From Bacteroidota bacterium (GTDB taxonomy: Bacteria > Bacteroidota > Bacteroidia > Chitinophagales > LD1): 6,031 nucleotides of DNA. A program made the translations under genes and the position numbers. Positions 1 through 5,647 of this stretch are shown here, one piece after another. The notes beneath the pieces were generated by a model that did not search any database, had not been told where the DNA came from, and saw nothing but the letters and a program-made list of their open reading frames with translations. The DNA is taken from contig JAFDYP010000554.1 of the NCBI GenBank assembly GCA_018267355.1, forward strand, positions 1 through 6,031, read 5' to 3'. Position 1 is the stretch's first letter, and every line of letters starts with the position of its first letter.

Positions 1-24
1 CAGGATATCTATGAGGGGCTCCAT
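1..24 (-). CDS. Possible start of a further gene downstream of crtB (partial, edge)
   Basis: On the minus strand an ATG at 24-22 opens a frame, MEPLIDIL, that runs off the left edge. An in-frame stop lies upstream at 54-52, so this ATG is the first start in its frame. It sits 110 bp after the crtB stop and could be a later gene of the same leftward cluster, where carotenoid hydroxylases or cyclases are often found, but eight residues identify nothing. A second minus-strand frame without an ATG (GTG at 61-59) is also open to the edge, so the choice of frame is uncertain. No ribosome binding site is visible. The 25-134 gap shows no convincing terminator or promoter, only a short palindrome at 39-50. 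Confidence 0.28.
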
Positions 25-134
25 GTGTGAGATATTTCCGGTATGTACCGTTTATCCACACGGATAGTTGCGCGGGGTCGAGCGTATCTTACAAGTGGCT
101 ACTGGTAATATACAACAGGCAAAATGGCCGGCGT

Positions 135-1019
135 TTACGCTGCCTGGTGGTAGTCCGGCATATGGTGGCTCTCTGAGGGGCCAAAGGCCTTCTTCACTGA
201 CTCACCCGTCAGCGTCACGCAGAGCAGCAGCAGCTTCTCCATATCAGGTACACGTATGCGTACTGTGCTGATCACGCTGGCCGGCGTGTGGCGTATACGC
301 GCAAAGAGCCTCATGTAATATTTATATGCCAGCATCACGCCCCCCCGCGCCCCTACCGGCAGCTGGCGTATGCCCTCCAGGGCCAGCGCAAAGTCATGTG
401 CTATCTCCTGCTCTATCTGCTGCTTGGCCGCATCGCCGAAACGGGCAAAGTCTATACCGGGAAAGTACACCCTGCCACGCTCGTCAAAATCGCTGCCCAT
501 ATCGCGCAGGAAATTGACCTTCTGAAAGGCCGCTCCCAGCGCACGTGCCGATGGCTCCAGCCTGGCATACATATCCTTATCACCCTCGGTGAAAATATAG
601 AGGCACATTAGCCCTACCACCTCGGCAGAGCCATAGATATACTCCTCGTAGCCCTCACGGCCGTAGGCTGTCTCATACAGGTCCATCTCCATGCTGCGGA
701 AGAAGGCCTCCGTCAGGTCCAGCGGTATATGGTAGCGGTTCACTACCAGCTGGTAACTTTGCAGGATCGGATTGAGGCTGATACCATCGCGGATAGCTTC
801 ATAAGTGTCTGCCTTAAACTTGGCCAGCAGCGCCTTCTTGTCAAAATCATGAAACGTATCAACTATCTCATCTGCATAGCGCACCATGCCGTAGATACCA
901 TAGATCGCATCACGCAGGCGCGGATGCAGTGTGCGGATACCGAGTGAGAAACTGGTGCTGTAGGCCTGGGTCACTAGCTTGCTGCATGCAGCGCTGGTTT
1001 TGACGAATAGGTTAAACAT
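135..1019 (-). CDS. crtB: Phytoene synthase CrtB (phytoene/squalene synthase family)
   Basis: This 294-residue protein should condense two geranylgeranyl diphosphates head-to-head to phytoene, the first committed carotenoid step, probably at the inner face of the membrane. Both Mg-diphosphate-binding aspartate motifs of the trans-isoprenyl diphosphate synthase fold are visible: DEIVD at residues 50-54 and DMGSD at 173-177, the latter inside the family signature NFLRDMGSDFDERGRVYFP (about 169-187). The segment YIYGSAEVVG (127-136) matches the conserved Y..YVAG.VG helix. Length is normal for bacterial CrtB, so the gene looks intact. Its ATG lies inside the end of crtI (8-bp overlap), implying translational coupling, and no better start exists. 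It is the last clearly identified gene of the sigma-crtI-crtB operon. A squalene or diapophytoene synthase is the alternative, but the adjacent CrtI favours phytoene. Confidence 0.93.
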   Translation of the reverse strand: MFNLFVKTSAACSKLVTQAYSTSFSLGIRTLHPRLRDAIYGIYGMVRYADEIVDTFHDFDKKALLAKFKADTYEAIRDGISLNPILQSYQLVVNRYHIPLDLTEAFFRSMEMDLYETAYGREGYEEYIYGSAEVVGLMCLYIFTEGDKDMYARLEPSARALGAAFQKVNFLRDMGSDFDERGRVYFPGIDFARFGDAAKQQIEQEIAHDFALALEGIRQLPVGARGGVMLAYKYYMRLFARIRHTPASVISTVRIRVPDMEKLLLLCVTLTGESVKKAFGPSESHHMPDYHQAA

Positions 1020-2526
1020 GAGAAGTAGTTTTAGTGAGTGTATTGGGTTTCGATAGTTGTTTCATCAGGTCTCGGGCCGCTATCTGGCCGGAGATGATGG
1101 CGGGCGGCACACCCGGTCCCGGCACGGTGAGCTGGCCGGCATAGAGCAGGTTCTTCACCTTGGCAGAGCGCATCTTAGGCTTCAGTATCGCGGTCTGCAT
1201 CAGGGTATTGGCCAGGCCGTAGGCATTGCCCTTGTAGGCATGGTAGTCGCTCTCAAAGTCGCGGATGCAGTAGCTCCTTTGTACAACGATCCTGTCGCGG
1301 AAAGGTTGCCCGATGCGCTGCTCCAGCCGTGAGATCATGATCTCAAAATATTTGGCCCTCATCTCCTCAGTGTCTTCCAGTCCGGGTGCCAGTGGCATGA
1401 GCAGGAAGAGGTTTTCACTGCCCTCAGGCGCTACACCGGCATCTGTCACAGACGGTGCGCACACATAGAAAAGCGGTGCCGACGGCCACCGCGGGTCGCT
1501 ATATATCTCTCTGGCATGCACCGCAAAGTCCTCGTCAAAGAACAGGTTGTGATGCAGCAGGCCCGGTAGCCTGCGGTCTACGCCCAGGTAGTAGATCAGT
1601 GCAGAGGGAGACATCGTGCGGTCATCCCAGTACTGCTCATCATAGCGGCGGTACTGAGCCGGTAGCAGCGCCTGCTCGGTGTAGTGGTAGTCTGAGGTGG
1701 CTATCACAGCATCTGCTTTATAGCGCACGGCACCGCAGATGACGCCTGTGGCCTTGCCATCAGTCACGTCTATACCGGTCACCTCTGAGCCAGTGATAAT
1801 CTCTACGCCCTGCTCCTCTGCTATGCGCACCATGGCGCGTATGATCTCATACATACCGCCCATGGGATACCAGGTACCGAGCACCAGGTCGGCATAGTTC
1901 ATCATGCTATAGAGCGCGGGGGTGGTCTCAGGCGTAGCGCCGAGGAAGAGCGACGGAAACTCCAGAATACTCACCAGCAGCGGGTCTTTAAATTTAGACC
2001 GGATCACCTTCTTCAGCGAGTGGAACATCTGCAGGCGGGTAGTACCCATCAGCGTGCTCAGGTCAAAGAACTCTGTGATAGAGTCGCTCAGGCGGTGTAC
2101 GTGGTCGCTCATGGCTATATCGTACTTTACCTTTGCCTCATCCAGAAAGGCTCTCAGCTTATCTCCAGCTCCCTTTTCGCGGCTTTCAAAAAACACGATG
2201 AGGCTGTCATACGCCGCAGGCACATCGGCCCCGGCGCCCTCGGTAGCAAAGACCCTGTAGGATGGATCGAGCCTTTTCAGATCGTAAAAGTCTGATGCAG
2301 TACGCCCAAACTGGCGATAGTAGTCCTCAAATACATCGGGCATCCAGTACCAGCTAGGCCCCATATCAAAGGTGAACCCCTTCTCATGGTATAGCCTGGC
2401 ACGGCCACCGGGCTGCTCATTCTTCTCCAGTATGGTCACACGGTATCCCTGCTGTGCCAGTGTACTGGCTGCGCTGAGTCCGGCAAATCCCGAACCTATG
2501 ACGATCACGTGTTGGACTTTTCCCAT
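1012..2526 (-). CDS. crtI: Phytoene desaturase CrtI
   Basis: This FAD-dependent desaturase of 504 residues would convert phytoene stepwise to neurosporene, lycopene or a more desaturated product; the number of steps cannot be read from the sequence. The N-terminal Rossmann motif GSGFAG (11-16) is followed by E34, expected to bind the FAD ribose, and then by PGGRA (39-43), typical of the CrtI/amine-oxidase group. The C-terminal carotenoid-desaturase signature AGQLTVPGPGVPPA (about 463-476) is intact. I chose the ATG at 2526 because it places the Rossmann strand right after MGKVQHVIVIG and lies 7 bp after the sigma stop. An in-frame ATG at 2553 would add nine residues and overlap the sigma gene. 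The 3' end overlaps crtB by 8 bp. CrtD- or CrtN-like desaturases are relatives, but adjacency to crtB supports CrtI. Confidence 0.93.
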   Translation of the reverse strand: MGKVQHVIVIGSGFAGLSAASTLAQQGYRVTILEKNEQPGGRARLYHEKGFTFDMGPSWYWMPDVFEDYYRQFGRTASDFYDLKRLDPSYRVFATEGAGADVPAAYDSLIVFFESREKGAGDKLRAFLDEAKVKYDIAMSDHVHRLSDSITEFFDLSTLMGTTRLQMFHSLKKVIRSKFKDPLLVSILEFPSLFLGATPETTPALYSMMNYADLVLGTWYPMGGMYEIIRAMVRIAEEQGVEIITGSEVTGIDVTDGKATGVICGAVRYKADAVIATSDYHYTEQALLPAQYRRYDEQYWDDRTMSPSALIYYLGVDRRLPGLLHHNLFFDEDFAVHAREIYSDPRWPSAPLFYVCAPSVTDAGVAPEGSENLFLLMPLAPGLEDTEEMRAKYFEIMISRLEQRIGQPFRDRIVVQRSYCIRDFESDYHAYKGNAYGLANTLMQTAILKPKMRSAKVKNLLYAGQLTVPGPGVPPAIISGQIAARDLMKQLSKPNTLTKTTSHV

Positions 2527-2533
2527 AATGAGG

Positions 2534-3043
2534 TTAGTTAAGATACGCTGCATTTTCTATGCCCATTGCACGCAGGCGGGTTTGCAATTCCTTCCGTGCA
2601 GAGTGGATGCGGCTTTTTACGGTACCGATGGGCAGGTGCAGTTGCTCAGCTATCTCCTGGTACTGAAAGCCGGAGAAATACATGAGGAATGGCCTCGTGA
2701 AGTCGCTATTGACTGTCTCCATGGCATGGCTGATCTCCTGAGAGAGGAAGTTTCTGTAGGAACCGTTGACCTCTGTGCGGTAGGTCTCGCGCACCTCGCG
2801 GTCGCCGTCTCCTATAGGCTGCACGACTTTCTTCTTGTGATAGTCGTTGATAAAAATGTTGCGCATGATAGTACTCAGCCAGGCCTTGAGGTTGGTGCCT
2901 TGCTGGTATTTGTCCTCATTGCGCAGGGCGCGGTAATAGGTCTCCTGTATCAGGTCCTCGCTGCGCGTAGCGCTGCCTGTCAGGTAAAAAGCCAATGACT
3001 TCAGGTTGGGCTCGTACTGTAAAAGTTGCGTTGCAAATTCCAT
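2534..3043 (-). CDS. ECF-type RNA polymerase sigma factor, first gene of the crtI-crtB operon
   Basis: This 169-residue protein has the two-domain layout of extracytoplasmic-function sigma factors. Region 2 runs about 12-72, with SEDLIQETYYRAL (28-40) and NLKAWLSTIMRNIFINDYHKKK (51-72) corresponding to the core-binding and -10-recognition helices. After a variable linker, region 4 (about 104-158) carries the helix-turn-helix GFQYQEIAEQLHLPIGTVKSR (125-145), which reads the -35 element. There is no anti-sigma gene beside it; the neighbour upstream is the MerR/B12 regulator. This recalls Myxococcus, where the ECF factor CarQ and the CarA/CarH regulators control carotenogenesis, although the wiring there differs. 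I prefer ATG at 3043. A TTG at 3061 would add six residues but lies at or upstream of the predicted transcription start. The start codon is embedded in a repeated sequence, TAAACAAAATGGA. Its targets are unknown. Confidence 0.9.
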   Translation of the reverse strand: MEFATQLLQYEPNLKSLAFYLTGSATRSEDLIQETYYRALRNEDKYQQGTNLKAWLSTIMRNIFINDYHKKKVVQPIGDGDREVRETYRTEVNGSYRNFLSQEISHAMETVNSDFTRPFLMYFSGFQYQEIAEQLHLPIGTVKSRIHSARKELQTRLRAMGIENAAYLN

Positions 3044-3046
3044 TTT

Positions 3047-3074
3047 GTTTAACTTTTGCAATACAAACTTAAAC
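3047..3074. promoter_or_regulatory. Putative operator O1 over the sigma/crt promoter
   Basis: This is an inverted repeat with half-sites GTTTAACTTT (3047-3056) and AAACTTAAAC (3065-3074), matching at 9 of 10 positions and separated by 8 bases. It contains the predicted -7 box and start site, so a protein bound here would block or remodel the promoter. Its geometry is identical to O2, 44 bp away. The adjacent MerR/B12-binding protein is the obvious candidate ligand, by inference only. Because the half-site contains TAnnTTT, part of the similarity could instead reflect -7-like sequence. Confidence 0.5.
3064..3071 (-). promoter_or_regulatory. Predicted -7 promoter box of the sigma-crtI-crtB operon
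   Basis: The minus strand reads TAAGTTTG here, an exact match to the Bacteroidota housekeeping -7 consensus TAnnTTTG. A transcript starting 5-7 bases downstream (near 3058) would leave a leader of about 15 bases before the sigma ATG. No TTG-like -33 element sits at the expected distance; that region is occupied by the inverted-repeat DNA around 3081-3095. The call rests on one consensus match in AT-rich DNA, supported by position. Confidence 0.5.
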
Positions 3075-3080
3075 AGATAA

Positions 3081-3128
3081 AATCCATTTTGTTTAGTTTT
3101 TTATTAAAAAAAATAAACAAAATGGATT
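3081..3128. repeat. 48-bp AT-rich palindrome between merR and the sigma gene
   Basis: The arms AATCCATTTTGTTTA (3081-3095) and TAAACAAAATGGATT (3114-3128) are perfect 15-base inverse complements. Six further T/A pairs (3097-3102 with 3107-3112) continue inward after one mismatch. The 13-mer core of the arm, TCCATTTTGTTTA at 3083-3095, recurs directly at 3039-3051, where it covers the sigma start codon. The palindrome encloses operator O2. It could also extrude or fold as RNA, but the stem is too AT-rich for a normal intrinsic terminator. Confidence 0.85.
3091..3118. promoter_or_regulatory. Putative operator O2 upstream of the sigma/crt promoter
   Basis: Half-sites GTTTAGTTTT (3091-3100) and AAAAATAAAC (3109-3118) match at 9 of 10 positions with an 8-base spacer, the same 28-bp geometry as O1. 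It lies just upstream of the predicted -33 region of the sigma promoter. Two sites at 44 bp, roughly four helical turns, would suit cooperative binding by a multimeric regulator such as a CarH-type tetramer. The binding protein is inferred, not shown. Confidence 0.48.
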
Positions 3129-3189
3129 AACCCATTCAATTGCTTGAAAGTCAGCACACTAAAATAAAAGGCTTTTTTGGGGGAAAAAC

Positions 3190-4062
3190 TCAGGAAATAG
3201 CCTCCCTGAGCGCAGGCACAGAGTTGACCACCGTGATGTGCGCCGCCAGTGCCAGCTCCGGCTGGGCCAGACGGGCACCTCCGGCCAGGATACGTGTATG
3301 AGGATACATCTCTGCCAGGCGGTGCAGATAGTCTCTGGTACTCATGGTCTCCTGCTCTATAGAAATATAGGTGACCAGCACATCCGGCTGGAAAGCATCG
3401 CGCACGTATACCAGGTCCTCTATAGGCACGTTACTACCCAGATAGACCACCTGCTGGCCACGCAGCCGCAGCAGGTACTCGGAGAATAAAAGTAGCACCT
3501 CATGATTCTCGCCTTCGGGCAGGAAGAGGACATAGCGCTTTGCATCCGGTTTGCGGGGTGTCTGCACTCTGTCTATAGCAGCGAGCAGCTTCCGGCGGAG
3601 CAGGTTAGTGACAAAGTGCTCCTGCGCCGGGCGTATAGTGCCTGCAGTCCATAGTACTCCCGTACGCATCATAAAAGGGAAAAATAATCGCACACAGGTA
3701 TCTTCAAAACCAAACTTATTGGTGAGCTGGTTGATCACTTTCTCAAAGGCATCTGCCTCAAAGTCTATCATGGCGCGGATCAGCCGGTCGGTCTGGTCAT
3801 CGGTATCTTCTTCGTCTGTGCTGCGCAGGATCTCTGCGTTCAGCTCCTTCTCGCTCATATGCGCTATGCGCGATATCTTAAATCCCTTGCGGTTAAGCGT
3901 GCTGATATTGAGTATCAGCCGAAGCTGGTAGTCATCATAGTAGCGGATATTGGTATCAGTACGCTGTGGCTTCAGAAAGTCATAGCGCTTCTCCCAGATA
4001 CGGAGCGTGTGCGCCTTGATACCTGATAGTACCTCTACATCCTTGATCGAATATTGCCCCAT
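3190..4062 (-). CDS. MerR-family regulator with CarH/LitR-like B12-binding module
   Basis: This 290-residue cytoplasmic regulator is probably the repressor of the carotenoid genes. The N-terminal MerR winged helix (about 3-70) shows YSIKDVEVLSGIKAHTLRIWEKR (4-26) and NIRYYDDYQLRLI (38-50). A helical cobalamin-cap domain (about 90-165) contains W138 followed nine residues later by E148-H149, the W-x9-EH signature of CarH-type photoreceptors. The C-terminal Rossmann-like B12-binding domain (about 175-290) has ENHEV (185-189), placing H187 where CarH has its lower cobalt ligand, then YLGSNVP (207-213) and AGG (260-262). Two differences from Thermus CarH are visible: T139 follows the Trp where CarH has His132, and L190 replaces the Gly of the ExHxxG-like motif. 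B12 binding and light response are therefore plausible but unproven. The start overlaps the cruF stop by one base (TAATG), implying coupled translation. Confidence 0.88.
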   Translation of the reverse strand: MGQYSIKDVEVLSGIKAHTLRIWEKRYDFLKPQRTDTNIRYYDDYQLRLILNISTLNRKGFKISRIAHMSEKELNAEILRSTDEEDTDDQTDRLIRAMIDFEADAFEKVINQLTNKFGFEDTCVRLFFPFMMRTGVLWTAGTIRPAQEHFVTNLLRRKLLAAIDRVQTPRKPDAKRYVLFLPEGENHEVLLLFSEYLLRLRGQQVVYLGSNVPIEDLVYVRDAFQPDVLVTYISIEQETMSTRDYLHRLAEMYPHTRILAGGARLAQPELALAAHITVVNSVPALREAIS

Positions 4063-4805
4063 TATATCATTCCCGCTATGTGATCAAAAATAGTCATAGG
4101 CTGCCCATAGTTCCATGCGCTCATATACATAGGCCTATGTGCAAAGCATACATCGGCCACCAGAAATAAGGACAGAACTATAAGGTAGATGATAGCTGCC
4201 TTATTACCGTGATCGCGCCAGAGAGCTATATACAGGCACTGCAGCACCACAGCTACCGCGGCCCATGTCACATAGTTCATCAGCGGTGGTATGCCTCCGT
4301 GCTCCCATACCCACAGGTGGTGCGCCGTGGCAAAACGCTCGAGCAGTAAATCTATACCTACCATGAGTAGTGCTGCGGCGATGATCCGCGCGGCAGTATG
4401 ATGAAACAAGGCCGCGGCGAGTGTGCCGGTACATATAGACAGCAGTACCCAGTTCAGCCCTATGACCAGCGGCACACCTAGTAGCCAAGGACCTGCTATA
4501 CCAGCATAATGATAGTCTCCAAAGAGCCAGCCACGCTGCACCCCTATGATCTCTGCTGCCATGGCCACCATCAGCGCCACACCGGCAAAGACTATCTGCA
4601 GTCCGGACCACCTGCCGTACATACCCAGCACCAGTACAAAGCTGATGATCATATTCACCCACGCTATCTGCTCAAACCACGAGCCATATGCGACACTGTG
4701 CAGGCCTATGATACCCACCAGTTGCAGCACCACCAGCACTACGGTCACGACCTGTAGCCGGATGTCAGAGATACTTCTCTTCATATGAGTGGCAATACTA
4801 GCCAT
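4062..4805 (-). CDS. cruF: CruF-like carotenoid hydratase (DUF422 membrane protein)
   Basis: This integral membrane protein of 247 residues has about seven hydrophobic segments (roughly 16-39, 47-63, 69-88, 105-134, 139-155, 175-195 and 202-221). It carries family hallmarks of the carotenoid-biosynthesis DUF422/CruF group: E85, GWLFGDYHY (92-100), GVPLVIGLNW (110-119), D152 and WVWEHGGIPPLMNY (165-178). Known members add water across the 1,2 double bond of acyclic carotenoid ends, as cyanobacterial and Deinococcus CruF and the haloarchaeal bisanhydrobacterioruberin hydratase do. This fits the 1'-hydroxy carotenoids of Bacteroidota, but the substrate here is inferred. It is the first gene of a unit with merR, joined by TAATG. 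ATG at 4805 is taken as the start; ATG at 4784 (residue 8) is possible, and no Shine-Dalgarno sequence distinguishes them. The divergent region upstream contains an inverted repeat. Confidence 0.82.
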   Translation of the reverse strand: MASIATHMKRSISDIRLQVVTVVLVVLQLVGIIGLHSVAYGSWFEQIAWVNMIISFVLVLGMYGRWSGLQIVFAGVALMVAMAAEIIGVQRGWLFGDYHYAGIAGPWLLGVPLVIGLNWVLLSICTGTLAAALFHHTAARIIAAALLMVGIDLLLERFATAHHLWVWEHGGIPPLMNYVTWAAVAVVLQCLYIALWRDHGNKAAIIYLIVLSLFLVADVCFAHRPMYMSAWNYGQPMTIFDHIAGMI

Positions 4806-4841
4806 AAATAGCTTTATACCGTGAGAACAAAGGGATAATGA

Positions 4842-4879
4842 AAAGGTTCGCCGAAATAAAATTTAACAAACGAACCTTT
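4842..4879. promoter_or_regulatory. Inverted repeat in the divergent cruF/SDR control region
   Basis: AAAGGTTCG (4842-4850) and CGAACCTTT (4871-4879) form a perfect 9-base inverted repeat around a 20-base AT-rich spacer, midway between the cruF and SDR starts. The right arm plus the next base gives AACCTTTG on the plus strand, one mismatch from the Bacteroidota -7 box; the left arm gives AACCTTTT on the minus strand. Alternatively, the outward-facing CGAACC copies resemble ECF-type -35 elements (GAAC). It could thus be a pair of divergent promoters or an operator. Its symmetry between two divergent genes supports a regulatory role. Confidence 0.5.
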
Positions 4880-4921
4880 GGGACGAGCATGTTGTTACCT
4901 ACAGTCATAAGCCAGCGTGCG

Positions 4922-5632
4922 ATGAAAGTAGCATTGATCACAGGAGTGAGCCGCGAGACTGGCCTGGGCTATGAGACAGCCAGGCAGCTTTCCGGCCTGG
5001 GGTATTATGTGATCATCACCGCCAGGGACATATATCAGGCTAAACTACTGGCAGGCCCCGCCAATCTGCAGGCCGAGCAACTGGACGTGACCGACCCCGC
5101 CAGCATAGACTCCCTGTGCAGGATCATAGAGAATGACTACGAGAAAATAGACGTATTGATCAATAATGCCGGTGCCTACTATGATCAGGGTAACCATTCC
5201 ATGCAAACCGACCCGGCATTTGTACACCAGGCCTTTGATATCAATCTGCTGGGTGCCTGGCGCATGATCCGGGCATTTGCCCCTTTGCTCCTGAAAAGTA
5301 GCAGCCCGCGCATCGTTAATGTATCGAGCGGAGCAGGTTCCTTTCACGATCCAGCCTTTGGCCTCACTGCGCAGCCCGGAGCAGTACCTGTCTACAGTAT
5401 GACAAAGGCCGCTCTGAATGTTTTGACCATCCACATGGCCAAAGAACTGGAGAATACACCCATCAAAATAAATGCCGTATGCCCCGGCTTTACAGCTACC
5501 TATGAAGGTACCGAAGCGTATGGCGCCCGACCTGTGAGCGATGGTGCCAAAAGTATCGTGTGGGCCGCTACCATCGGCGCAGATGGCCCGAGTGGGGGCT
5601 TCTTTCGCGATGGCAAGCCTATAGAGTGGTAG
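4922..5632 (+). CDS. Short-chain dehydrogenase/reductase (classical SDR, carbonyl-reductase-like)
   Basis: This 236-residue NAD(P)-dependent oxidoreductase appears complete. The cofactor motif TGVSRETGLG (7-16) is followed by R34 in ITAR, which suggests NADP(H), and by D55 in LDV. NNAG sits at 81-84, N108 in DINLLG, the catalytic Ser at 135/136 in NVSSGAG, and the Tyr/Lys pair Y158 and K162 in YSMTK. NAVCPGF (184-190) is the usual post-catalytic segment. I start at 4922 because MKVALITG is the natural SDR N-terminus. In-frame ATGs at 4838 and 4889 would add 28 or 11 residues without family character, and the former would cross the inverted repeat at 4842-4879. The substrate is unknown. The gene diverges from cruF, so co-regulation with carotenoid genes is possible, but a role in that pathway is not supported by sequence. 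Confidence 0.88.
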   Translation: MKVALITGVSRETGLGYETARQLSGLGYYVIITARDIYQAKLLAGPANLQAEQLDVTDPASIDSLCRIIENDYEKIDVLINNAGAYYDQGNHSMQTDPAFVHQAFDINLLGAWRMIRAFAPLLLKSSSPRIVNVSSGAGSFHDPAFGLTAQPGAVPVYSMTKAALNVLTIHMAKELENTPIKINAVCPGFTATYEGTEAYGARPVSDGAKSIVWAATIGADGPSGGFFRDGKPIEW

Positions 5633-5647
5633 GCGCTCCTCCCCTTC

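Noticed and set aside
39..50. Short palindrome CGGTATGTACCG downstream of crtB
   Set aside because: Five-base arms with a two-base centre are expected by chance at this length, no second copy is seen, and it has no U-tract to act as a terminator.
2527..2553. Upstream ATG for crtI at 2553
   Set aside because: It would overlap the sigma gene by 20 bases and put nine atypical residues before MGKVQHVIVIG; the ATG at 2526 fits the family and the 7-bp spacing.
2372..2998. Plus-strand open frame of 208 codons
   Set aside because: It is antisense to the start of crtI and most of the sigma gene, both with clear family motifs, and its own translation shows no recognisable domain.
3044..3061. TTG start adding six residues (MQKLNK) to the sigma factor
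   Set aside because: The ATG at 3043 gives a normal ECF N-terminus, and the TTG lies at or before the predicted transcription start for the TAAGTTTG box.
3081..3128. Palindrome as an intrinsic terminator of merR
   Set aside because: The stem is almost entirely A/T, with only a few G/C pairs near the base, and it lies about 60 bp after the merR stop right at the next promoter; an operator role fits better, though weak termination is not excluded.
3165..3190. AAAAGGCTTTTTT as a terminator hairpin after merR
   Set aside because: The symmetric arms leave essentially no loop, so a stable hairpin cannot form.
4204..4662. Minus-strand open frame of 152 codons inside cruF
   Set aside because: It lies in another frame of cruF, and its translation is rich in Arg, Cys and His without family motifs; the cruF frame has conserved membrane and motif structure.
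4838..4921. N-terminal extension of the SDR from ATG 4838 or 4889
   Set aside because: The added residues do not resemble an SDR N-terminus or a clear signal peptide, and the longer form would read through the inverted repeat in the divergent control region.
5633..5647. Bidirectional terminator between the convergent SDR and receptor genes
   Set aside because: The 15-bp gap and its flanks contain no usable inverted repeat.
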